Positions 1 to 8,203 of a stretch of 64,000 bases of DNA are shown in pieces. Under the pieces are notes generated by a model. It had not been told where the DNA came from. It did no database searches and was given only the letters and a program-made list of their open reading frames with translations. The stretch's first letter is position 1. Each line of letters opens with the position of its first letter. The translations under genes and the position numbers were made by a program. The DNA comes from Cellulosimicrobium arenosum (lineage in GTDB: Bacteria; Actinomycetota; Actinomycetes; Actinomycetales; Cellulomonadaceae), in NCBI RefSeq assembly GCF_014837295.1, contig NZ_JACYHB010000013.1:1-64000 (forward strand), written 5' to 3'.

Positions 1-133
1 GACCCTCGTTGAGCGCATCGACGAGCGACGTCGTGACGTCGAACCCGCGCACGACAAGACCACCACGCACAGCCTCGCGCGCGAGGGGCAGCCCAACATA
101 CCCAAGTCCGATCACGACAAGGTCAAGTGACAT
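1..133 (-). CDS. nucleotide-sugar dehydrogenase, N-terminal part (cut by window edge)
   Basis: The reverse strand from an ATG at 133 encodes 44 residues starting MSLDLVVIGLGYVGLPLARE, then runs off the left edge. The GLGYVGLPLA segment at residues 9-18 is the NAD-binding glycine loop that opens UDP-glucose and UDP-N-acetylmannosamine (WecC/Ugd) dehydrogenases. These enzymes oxidise the C6 alcohol of a UDP-sugar to a uronic acid. A GGGAG ribosome site lies about 7 bases before the ATG. The gene follows the TagF-like gene on the same strand after about 70 bases, so it probably supplies a uronic acid for the same surface polymer. The substrate cannot be told from this fragment. Confidence 0.8.
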   Translation of the reverse strand, partial: MSLDLVVIGLGYVGLPLAREAVRGGLVVRGFDVTTSLVDALNEG

Positions 134-203
134 CTACAGCTCCCAGCTATCCACGGAACACGGCGAGCGTCAGAGGTGGCAACCACCCGCACCGCAATTT
201 GCC

Positions 204-2345
204 TCATGACCGACCGGCGCGCCCCGGGCCCTGTCGGCCAGACTCCCACCGGTCCGCCCACCGCCACCCGAGGACCTCGGGGCCCCCGGCGGTCTGGACC
301 GATCGAGCGACCCGCTCGCAGTTGCGTCGGTCATGATAACGAACTGCCCGCTGCGCCCGGTCCCAGTGTTCCGCCGGCATCGTGAACCCGCAGACTACGG
401 CCGCGTCGACCTGGTCGACCAGCTGATCGACATCGGCAACGATGGTGCCGGGGAGGTCGTCATCGAGGTCGAGAAACGACCCGTGCGGCCCGAAGAATCT
501 CTCCTGGTCGAACTGGAAGTACACGATCGGACGCCGCAGGATCGCAAAGTCGAACGCCACCGACGAGTAGTCCGTGACGAGCCCGGCATGTTCGCGTAGG
601 AGCGACTGGACGTCGACTTCGCCCTGCCGCAGCACCCGGACGCCGGGCGCGTCGAAGAGGTCCACGAAGTGGCGCATGTTCGGGTGGAGGATGAAGGTCA
701 CGCGGAGGCCTGCATCCATCGCCCGAGCCAGGCGCGGGTGGGTGAGGAACTGCTGCCACTGCTCCCGGTACTCGCTCGTGAGAAAGCTCTCGCGAGTGCC
801 CAGCCACTCGCGCCACGTCGGGATGACGAGCAGGCCGTCTGGCTCACTCTCCAGCGGGGCGAGCAACTCGTCGAACCGAGGTAGGCCGGTCACCCTCACC
901 TGGGCCGGTCGATACCCGAACTCATCGATAGCGACACGGCGCTCCCGGTCTGAGCTGACATGAAACCGGTCCGTGCGGAATCCCGGAGCGAACCGCCCGT
1001 AGTTCGCGGTCATGTTCTTGGTCCCTGAGATCCCGTGGCGGATGAAGACGCGGACCCCACGGGCGGCCGCCACCGCAGCGGGGTGCCGCGACGGCAGCAG
1101 GTACTCCGCGTGGTGCGTACCGACCAGCCGCGAGGCGAGCAGCGCGACGCGCACGTGCGCGCGCGATCCGCGGAGCACGACATTGCCAAGGCCTTCCAGG
1201 CGCGCGAGGTCTGGCGAGGACTCGTCGACCACGTAGTACGCGCGCCGGTGCGGCTGGTGCTCGCGAAGCCAGCGGAAGAGGTGGTAGCCGTTGTCCTGCG
1301 CCTTGTACGGCTGCTCGCCGATGAGCCAGATGCCGAGGAACGGACGCACGAGCCGCAGCAGCCACCCCGCACGCACCCATCGCTGCAGGTACGAGAACGA
1401 GTCCACGCTCAACCGCTCGACGCGCACGGACACGTTCGCGCCGCGGAAGGTCTCGTACGGCAGCAGCTGGACGACCGCCCCGCCCTGCTCCACGCGCCCG
1501 GCCCGCGGCAGGCGTCCACACCCCGACCCGTGGACGCGCTTGTGCTGCACGACGCCGTCCGCGTCCTCGACCTCGACGAACAGGTCCAGGATCTCGTCCC
1601 GAGTCTCCAGTCGGTCGACGAGGCCCTTCAACGGCACCACGACATGCCCGTGCTGCACGAGGCGACCCTGGGTGAGTGCTGACTGCTGCGGATCATCCTG
1701 GAGCATGCAAGGAAATTCGTGGCGCGCGCCACTCTCGCGGGACGTCGCGACGAACCGCGCCGCGTTCGCCCGTCGGTCAGCGCCCCGGACGACGAACCGG
1801 AGCTCCGCGACGGCACCATCGAGAGCAAACTCGTCGACCTGCACCTCGAATCTGCGGGTGGGGGCGCCGCCGAGAAGCAGGCTGAGGTTGCCCTTCTGGG
1901 TCACGAAAATACGGTCGCTCGACTCCTGGGCGGCCTGCGGTGCTCCGGTGCGGAGGGTGCGCTCGAACCCCCCGAGTCGAACGGGAGGCACGTCGTCGGC
2001 CACGTCCGGTCGGGTCTCTTCGGGGACGAGGTGCAGCCACAGGTCGACCACGTCGTCGGCGACGACGGCCGCGCGGCGCAGCGCCTCCAGCGGCAGGCGG
2101 GCCGAGAAGTCGTGGTCCTCGTCGGACCGGACCCGCACCTCGCCCTCACTGTGACGCAGAGAGCCCGAGATCTCGAAGACCCTCCAACCGGGGCGCGCAT
2201 ACCGACCGCGGACGCGCAAGAGGTCTCCCTCGAGGCCCAGCTCCACCCACTTCTTCGCCCGCCCGTCGGGCTGCGAACGCGCGACGGAGGGTCGACGTCG
2301 AATGAATCGCCGCGTGAACCTACGTGCCCACGCCGGAGGACGCAC
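204..2345 (-). CDS. TagF-like CDP-glycerol glycerophosphotransferase, 713 aa
   Basis: The C-terminal half carries the signatures of the CDP-glycerol glycerophosphotransferase family, which polymerises or primes teichoic acid at the inner membrane face. They are FIRHG with His437, FILHP with His554, and TDYSS at about 591-595 followed by Asp599. The histidines match the two essential ones of TagF. Roughly residues 30-300 look like beta-sandwich accessory modules and contain no second catalytic motif. I chose GTG at 2345 because AAGGAG sits about 8 bases upstream; the frame stays open beyond it but looks non-coding there. It lies next to a nucleotide-sugar dehydrogenase and diverges from a plus-strand surface-polymer cluster. 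Whether the transferred unit is glycerol-, ribitol- or another alditol phosphate cannot be read from the sequence. Confidence 0.85.
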   Translation of the reverse strand: MRPPAWARRFTRRFIRRRPSVARSQPDGRAKKWVELGLEGDLLRVRGRYARPGWRVFEISGSLRHSEGEVRVRSDEDHDFSARLPLEALRRAAVVADDVVDLWLHLVPEETRPDVADDVPPVRLGGFERTLRTGAPQAAQESSDRIFVTQKGNLSLLLGGAPTRRFEVQVDEFALDGAVAELRFVVRGADRRANAARFVATSRESGARHEFPCMLQDDPQQSALTQGRLVQHGHVVVPLKGLVDRLETRDEILDLFVEVEDADGVVQHKRVHGSGCGRLPRAGRVEQGGAVVQLLPYETFRGANVSVRVERLSVDSFSYLQRWVRAGWLLRLVRPFLGIWLIGEQPYKAQDNGYHLFRWLREHQPHRRAYYVVDESSPDLARLEGLGNVVLRGSRAHVRVALLASRLVGTHHAEYLLPSRHPAAVAAARGVRVFIRHGISGTKNMTANYGRFAPGFRTDRFHVSSDRERRVAIDEFGYRPAQVRVTGLPRFDELLAPLESEPDGLLVIPTWREWLGTRESFLTSEYREQWQQFLTHPRLARAMDAGLRVTFILHPNMRHFVDLFDAPGVRVLRQGEVDVQSLLREHAGLVTDYSSVAFDFAILRRPIVYFQFDQERFFGPHGSFLDLDDDLPGTIVADVDQLVDQVDAAVVCGFTMPAEHWDRAQRAVRYHDRRNCERVARSVQTAGGPEVLGWRWADRWESGRQGPGRAGRS

Positions 2346-2682
2346 TCGCGCCCCTCTCCTTCGTCCGGCCGTACCGCCCGGCCTCACCACTCCCGTGCGT
2401 CCCGACCGAGCTGCAACGTCGACGCGGCCGCAGGGCAATGCAAGTCTCCGCAACGGACATGACGACGAGCCAACACGAACCAATCTCCCAACGCAGGCCC
2501 ACGGACGCTGTAGGCAGCAACGAACAGTGTATGCCGGGTCGCCCCTGCCGCTATTGCACCGTGCGGGCACAAGTTGCTGGTACCGCGGGCACGCGGCACG
2601 CCCCGGCTATGCCAGACTTGCGGGTCACGAGCGCCGTCCGGCTGGTCGTGTGCGGCCCACAACCTTGACGAGGCAGGAGAGA
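2346..2682. other. 337-base divergent intergenic region
   Basis: This gap separates the minus-strand TagF-like gene from the plus-strand cluster. It must hold promoters for both directions. I see the ribosome site of each flanking gene at its edges (AAGGAG for the minus gene, AGGAGAG for the plus gene), but no convincing -10/-35 pair, terminator or RNA gene. Confidence 0.5.
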
Positions 2683-3219
2683 GTGACGGAGACCCACACC
2701 CCCGAGGTGACTACCGAAGGGCCCAAGCGTCCCTTCGTGCGTACGGTCGGTGCCGCCTTGGATCTCGACGGCCGCCGCGTCATCGTCGTCGAGATCTCCC
2801 CCGCGCAGGCTGCCCCTGAGTTCCAGTTCAAGGCCGCCACGTCCACGCGCGCGCCCCGCGACGCTCCGCACCTGCTGCCTACGGTCGCGCTGGGCGAGGG
2901 CCGGGTCGAGGTTCGCCTGCCCGCGCTCGCTGCTGGTACGTCGCTCACTCTCACCGCCCGGCGAAAGCGATCCGCTCCCTTGGACCTGACCGACATCGGT
3001 CCCAGCGCCACCGGCGCGGCGATCCACATCGTCGACGGCGCTGCAGGCCTACTCACGTTCGGCCAGGATCCCGCGCCGCGCGCCTCATTCGCCCGGCGCA
3101 TGTACTGGCGAGTCCCCCCCGCCTCTCGCGCCTCCGCAAGACGGCGGTACAGAGCGGCCCAGGAACGGGTCGCCCGCACGACGACGCGGATGAAGACGAG
3201 GACGAGGACCGATGGCTGA
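2683..3219 (+). CDS. hypothetical protein of surface-polymer cluster, 178 aa
   Basis: I do not recognise this protein. It starts at GTG 2683 behind AGGAGAG. It has no signal peptide or membrane segment, and looks like a small beta-rich domain (about residues 15-125) followed by a strongly basic tail rich in Arg and Thr. The beta-rich part resembles in style the accessory modules attached to the TagF-like and glycosyltransferase proteins nearby (alternating hydrophobic strands, VRLPAL). It overlaps the next gene by 8 bases, which indicates co-translation. A role as a non-catalytic partner of the neighbouring transferases is only inference. Confidence 0.6.
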   Translation: MTETHTPEVTTEGPKRPFVRTVGAALDLDGRRVIVVEISPAQAAPEFQFKAATSTRAPRDAPHLLPTVALGEGRVEVRLPALAAGTSLTLTARRKRSAPLDLTDIGPSATGAAIHIVDGAAGLLTFGQDPAPRASFARRMYWRVPPASRASARRRYRAAQERVARTTTRMKTRTRTDG

Positions 3220-4026
3220 CCCGCGCATCCGCAGGGACCCCCTGCGGCTGTACTGGTGGCGGTGGAAGTACCCCCGACGTCTCAACTTTGGCGACGAGAT
3301 CTCGGCACCCATCATCGAGGCAGTGACCGGTCGGCGTGTGGAATGGACCGACGCCGACAACTGCGACCTGGTCGCCGCCGGCTCCGTCATCCAGCAGATC
3401 ACGCGCACCAGACGCACCGAGCTTCCGCTGTTCTGGGGTAGCGGCCTCATCAACCCTCCGCGCGACAACGCCAAGCCGGTAGTCCTGCCGCGCTGGCCTT
3501 GCGCGGCCAGCTCACCAGGAGCCGCGTCCGCTCGACGGAGTCGAACGAACCTGCGCTTGGCGACCCCGGGCTCCTGGCCCACCTGCTGCAAGCCCGGCCG
3601 CCGAAGAAGCGATGGGCGATCGGCGTGCTGCCTCATTACCACGACGCATCCGATCCGTTCGTCGACCGCCTCCTCACGCTCGGGCATCGGGTGCGGCGGA
3701 TCGAGGTCGCCTGGACGCCCGAGGAGGTCGTGCACGAGGTCGGTGCGTGCGACGTGCTTCTCTCGTCGAGCCTTCACGGCCTGATCGTCGCGGACAGTCT
3801 CGGGGTTCCCAACGTGCACCTGAAGTTCGGTGACCGCCTCATGGGCGGCGACTACAAGTTCAGGGACTACAACTCCGTCTTCAGGCCCGGTCGGCACCGG
3901 GCCTTCCGCCCAGAGGAGCTCCCGATGAAGAGCGCTTCGGCCCTGCGGTCGTTCGTCGAGCAAGAGTTCGTCCCACCCACGGGGCTCCGCCGGATCCAGC
4001 GCGACCTCGTGAAGGCACTGTCATGA
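3212..4026 (+). pseudogene. polysaccharide pyruvyltransferase, frameshifted
   Basis: The first part (ATG 3212, residues up to LPR near 3490) reads as a CsaB-like pyruvyltransferase, with LNFGDEIS near the N terminus and FWGSGL further on. Sense coding then moves to the -1 frame, where LALRGQLTRSRV, WAIGVLPHYHD, SSLHGLIVADSLGVPNVHL and a family-like C terminus follow to a stop at 4026. One missing base around 3488-3495 explains the shift. Such enzymes add ketal-pyruvate from phosphoenolpyruvate to wall glycans. In the original frame a 190-residue product with an unrelated tail would be made, so the gene is probably inactive unless this is a sequencing error. The end of the second frame overlaps the next ATG as ATGA. 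Confidence 0.8.
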
Positions 4027-5474
4027 GCGTCCTTCGCGCCCAGCTCGAGCGTCTGCGCGCCCGGAGGACCCGTCGGCCCGACGTCACGGTCGTCATCCCC
4101 GTCTACAACGCTGGCCCCTACCTCGACGAGCTCCTCGACTCGCTGCAGGCGCAGACGCTCGACAACGAGCGTTTCGAGGTCATCGCCGTCGACGACGGTT
4201 CGACGGACGGCAGCTCCACCGTGCTGGACGCCAGGGCCACCACCATGTCGAACCTTCGCGTGGTGCACCAAGAGAACAGCGGGTGGCCCGGAATTCCTCG
4301 CAACAGAGGACTCGACATGAGCCGCGCTCGATACGTGTTCTTTGCCGACGCCGACGATGTCATCGCACCCGAAGCAATGCGGCGACTCGTCGCATTCGCC
4401 GATCGACATGGTTCTGACGTCGTGCTGCCCAAGATGGTGGGGCTCGATGGCCGCTGGGTGGGCGAGCGGATCTACCGCAAGACGCAGGTGGACGCCGACC
4501 TGGAGCTCGCCTTCAAGACGCTGACGCCGCAGAAGCTGTTCCGCGTCTCGCTGCTGCACTCGCATGGCATCCGCTTCCCTGAGGAGAAGGTCCGTCTCGA
4601 GGACGGCATCGTCATGGCCCAGGCGTATCTGCGCGCGTCGAGGGTCTCGATCCTCGCGGATCAGGACTACTACCACCTACGGCGTCGGGACGACGGCGGG
4701 AACATCTCGCGTACGAGACTCGATCCCGCGGGGTACTCCTGGTCCGTGGCTACGGTCTCGCGGTACATCCGCTAGCTCGACCCCGACCAGGCGCGGGCCG
4801 ACCGGGTCATCCTGGACCTCTACCGGCGCAAGTGCCTCAAGATCTACGGCACTCGCCGCTGGTTGAAGTACAGGACCACGACCAAGCAGGCCTGGCTCAC
4901 GGCCCATGGCACCTTCGTCGACGAGTTCATCTCGCCGGAGCTCGAGGCTACGCTGCCGGCACGCTGGATCCCCCGTTCGCAAGCGGTGCGCTCCGGATCC
5001 GTCGAGGTGGCAGACCGCACCGCTGTGCGTGAGCCTCAGCTCTTCGATTCACCGGTCGCATCCGTCGGCGTGGGCGTCGATGGTGAACCGGTACTCCAGC
5101 TCGAGCTCCCCGGTGGTGGCACCTACGACCAGGTGGACATCGTCGCCACCCACCGCCGCACCCACACGAGATCGGTGCTCCCGGTCACCGTGACAGGCGC
5201 CGCGGACCCGTCGGAGGTAGGAGCCACGCTGGTCGGCATCGTGACCGTTGGTGCGCTGGAGCCCCTGTGCGCGGCCAGCGGTGCCATCGACTTGGCCATC
5301 GCTCGAACTGTCGACGGGCATCGCGGTCCCGAGGTCCGGCTACAGGCACGGATTGAGGGCTCCGGACTCTTCGACCCCGAGGTAGACCCCGAGCTGTTCT
5401 CCGGAAAGTGGTACGCCACACCCCAGGGCAATCTCAGCCTCAGGATCCCTCGCAAGAGCCAGGCGGCCTTCTGA
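4023..5474 (+). pseudogene. GT2 glycosyltransferase interrupted by in-frame TAG
   Basis: From ATG 4023 the protein begins a classic GT-A fold: VTVVIPVYNAGPYL, VDDGSTDGS, NRGLDMSRARYVFFADADD. A TAG at 4773-4775 (codon 251) stops it. The same frame continues with plausible coding sequence for 232 further codons to TGA at 5474, including LDLYRRKCLKIYGTRRWLKY and a beta-rich accessory region ending KWYATPQGNLSLRIP. A single C-to-T change of a CAG codon would create this stop. The truncated product keeps the catalytic half and might still act; the C-terminal half is lost. It overlaps the broken pyruvyltransferase gene by 4 bases, so two neighbours in one operon carry point lesions. Confidence 0.8.
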
Positions 5475-5513
5475 ACGGTCGGTCGACCCACTTCAGAGCC
5501 GCGGTGGTCGCGC

Positions 5514-5533
5514 CGCGTGGTCATCCCCACGCG
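5514..5533. terminator. possible hairpin between converging genes
   Basis: CGCGTGG and CCACGCG form a 7-bp stem with a 6-base loop in the short gap between the plus-strand cluster and the minus-strand fusion gene. There is no T tract. The position fits a terminator, but the stem is short. Confidence 0.35.
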
Positions 5534-5602
5534 TCCGCCGTGCGAGCATGCTCCGGCGCCTCAGGACCCGCTGCCGAGAGTGGGCCGCTCGACGCGCCCG
5601 GC

Positions 5603-8203
5603 TTATCCGCGTAGCGCGGCGAGGATGCGCGAACGTGCCTTCCCGTCCCGATAAGTGAAGGCACGTTCGATGCGCTCCGCGTACATCGCCGGGAGGTGTT
5701 CGAGGATCGGCGCGACTGCGCCCAGTGCAGCCTCGACGCTCGTGACGGCCGGGCCGAAGCCTGACGTCTCGTACGCCGCTGCCCGGGAGCGGGCACTGTC
5801 CGGGGCACCGAGCACTACCTCCCGATCAACCTGAAGGTAGACGGACGGCCGTCCGAGGTACGCGAGGTCGAGGTCATGGGTGGTGTAGTCGGTGACGAGG
5901 ATAGCGGCTGAAGCCAGCGCAGTCAGCCGTTCCTCGGGCGGGACGAGGTCCACCTGGGACGGGAGTCCGAAGACTTCCGCGCCGACGCCCGGCGGGAGGA
6001 GCAAGCGGACGCGGCGCCCCCCACGAGCCGCGACAGCGGAGAGCTCGGCGGACCCGAGGAACTCCCGCCAAGCGCCGACGAACGGAAGCTCGTGGAACTC
6101 CTCGACGGACCTTCCGGCCGATCCCGGGTCGCTCGGACGTAGCGTGCCGGCTCGCCAGCCGGGCGCGACGAGGATGTCTTGCGCCGGCGCCCGAAGCTCC
6201 TCGAGACGGTCGTGAGCGGGCAATCCGGTCAGCGCAACCTCGCTCGGGAGGTAGGTCTGGTACCCGTACGGGCCACCCGCACGGAAGAGCTCCACGGCTG
6301 AGGACACGACGACGAGGTCCGCCTGAGACGTCCAGCGGTCGCGATGAGAGATCCTGCTGATCTCGCCGGACGGCAACAGAGCCACACGCCATCGTCTCGG
6401 GATACCGCTTCCCGGCAGCGGGACGTGTGCGAGCCGGGCCATGCGGGACGTGACCAAGAGGTCCGCACGGCTCATGAGCGAAACATGCTCGGGCGAACCG
6501 GCCGCGATCCACTCGATGTTCGCCTGGCGCAGCCGCCTCTCGGCCTCAGACCCCTCATCCACGACGAACCGTGCCTCGACGTCACGTGCCTCCGCCCGCA
6601 CGAGCTCGTAGAGCAACTCGCTCTGCGACGGCGCAGCCTCGGCATCGTCACCGGTGACGAACACCCAGGTCTCGCTGTGAACAGCCTGTACGGCCTGCGG
6701 AACCGACTCGGGCGACGGCGCAGGCCGCGCCTCGGAGGCAGTGATGCGCCGCACCAGTCGCCGCAGCCGTGGGACCAGACCTGTTCCGGGCAGCTCCTGC
6801 ATCGGCGACCGATCCGGCGTCTGCGCCACGGCCCGCGCTGCGGGTTTGACGTCGATGGCCGGCAATCTCCCAGCGCGCTCGTCGAGGGCACTGGACTTCA
6901 GCAGTGCGCCATCGAACTCGAGCGCGAACCCCTGCTTCGTCGACTCGACACGGACACTGTCGCCCCGGCTCATCCGCACGAGCAGCACCTGCTGATACAG
7001 CCATGTCGTGCCGAGGAACTCGATACCACGGCACCTGCTCTCGAGAATCTCCGCAGTTCCCTCCACGACGCGCAGCTCCGGGAACGCAAAGTTGCTCCCG
7101 TAGACGACCGCACGCCACGCGGACCTCTCGGGGTGCCACCGCACGAGCTCTACCGGCGACCGCGAGACGTCCTCGACGGCGGATAGCCAGGCGAACCGGA
7201 TCTCCAGCGGGACGGCGAAGAGGTCGAAGCCTTGGATGTTGGCCGCGCCGATCTGGCGCAGGTTCTCGACCAGGCGTGCGCGGATGAGCGCAAGCTGGTC
7301 CTCGGAGGCGAGGTCGACAGGAGTGTTGACGCGTCGGTTACGACGGAACAGCATGAAGACGAAGTACAGCAGGAGGTTCGCCAACCACGGTGGGCACTCC
7401 TCGCCGGCCCGGTCGAGCATGCCGTGGTGCGAGACCCCGAACAGCGATGCGTAGCGGGACATGTTGCCACTGTGCTTCGACACGATCGACGATGCGTCGG
7501 CCCGGCGGAGGTAGTAGTACTCCGCATGCGGGACGAGGACGTAGCGCGCCCCGTTGCAGAGGAGGAAGTGACCGATCATGTCGGTGTCGGAGGACTGCAG
7601 GATCCTCGGGTCGAACCGGAGCCGGTTGTGCTTGATCACGTCGTGGCGGAAGAAGACGACGCCGCCGAGAGTGTGAATCTTGCGAGGCTCACGGTGCAGG
7701 TCGACCAGCGAGTTGACGGCGTCGACATACCTCGCGTCCAGCGTGTGCCCGATGGTGGAGCCGTCGGGCGAGGTGAGGACCGCACGAGCCGCGAACATGG
7801 TCTCGTCCGGGAACTGCTCACGGGCCCGCTCGACCTCGAGGAAGTACTGCGGGTCCAGGCGGTCGTCGGGGTCAGGGTGCGACACCCAGGCGCCGCGCGC
7901 CCACGCGAGCCCCGTGTTCCTGGCGGAGGCCACGCCCCCGTTCGGCTTCGTGACGATCCGGACCGCGTAGTCCGTGGTCGGCATCCACGCGCGTACGACG
8001 TCCTCCGAGTCCTCGGGGCAGCCGTCGACGACGAAGATCAGCTCGTACCCGTCGTGCGCCGCGGTCTGCTCGTCGAGCGACTTCAGGAAGGCGGGAAGGT
8101 AGGCGCCCACGCGGTAGCACGCGATGACGAGGCTCGTGTGGGGCGACAGCTCGTCCCACACGCTCTGCGAGAGATTCACGCTGGTCGTGTCGACGTCAGT
8201 CAT
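5603..8203 (-). CDS. GT2 glycosyltransferase fused to degenerate CDP-glycerol transferase domain, 866 aa
   Basis: Residues 22-250 are a GT2 domain: SLVIACYRVGAYLPAFLKSL, FVVDG, NGGVASARNTGLAWARG, and the metal-site motif HPDPDD near 109-114. Residues about 510-860 align in order with the TagF/TagB transferase domain. However, the usual HG motif reads LLPSG (Ser612), the usual HP motif reads LLLPPG (Pro737), and TDYSS reads TDYTT (771-775). Both essential histidines are therefore missing, and this half is probably catalytically dead and perhaps structural. I start at ATG 8203 behind GGGAGG; it overlaps the upstream gene by 8 bases, so the two are translationally coupled. It is cytoplasmic, with no membrane segment. 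Confidence 0.85.
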   Translation of the reverse strand: MTDVDTTSVNLSQSVWDELSPHTSLVIACYRVGAYLPAFLKSLDEQTAAHDGYELIFVVDGCPEDSEDVVRAWMPTTDYAVRIVTKPNGGVASARNTGLAWARGAWVSHPDPDDRLDPQYFLEVERAREQFPDETMFAARAVLTSPDGSTIGHTLDARYVDAVNSLVDLHREPRKIHTLGGVVFFRHDVIKHNRLRFDPRILQSSDTDMIGHFLLCNGARYVLVPHAEYYYLRRADASSIVSKHSGNMSRYASLFGVSHHGMLDRAGEECPPWLANLLLYFVFMLFRRNRRVNTPVDLASEDQLALIRARLVENLRQIGAANIQGFDLFAVPLEIRFAWLSAVEDVSRSPVELVRWHPERSAWRAVVYGSNFAFPELRVVEGTAEILESRCRGIEFLGTTWLYQQVLLVRMSRGDSVRVESTKQGFALEFDGALLKSSALDERAGRLPAIDVKPAARAVAQTPDRSPMQELPGTGLVPRLRRLVRRITASEARPAPSPESVPQAVQAVHSETWVFVTGDDAEAAPSQSELLYELVRAEARDVEARFVVDEGSEAERRLRQANIEWIAAGSPEHVSLMSRADLLVTSRMARLAHVPLPGSGIPRRWRVALLPSGEISRISHRDRWTSQADLVVVSSAVELFRAGGPYGYQTYLPSEVALTGLPAHDRLEELRAPAQDILVAPGWRAGTLRPSDPGSAGRSVEEFHELPFVGAWREFLGSAELSAVAARGGRRVRLLLPPGVGAEVFGLPSQVDLVPPEERLTALASAAILVTDYTTHDLDLAYLGRPSVYLQVDREVVLGAPDSARSRAAAYETSGFGPAVTSVEAALGAVAPILEHLPAMYAERIERAFTYRDGKARSRILAALRG

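Noticed and set aside
3480-3500. Programmed frameshift in the pyruvyltransferase gene
   Set aside because: No slippery heptamer or downstream RNA structure is seen, and the next gene also carries a lesion, so simple inactivation or sequence error is more likely.
4773-4775. TAG read as pyrrolysine or by suppression
   Set aside because: No context or pyrrolysine gene is visible and the host type does not use it; a nonsense mutation is the simpler reading.
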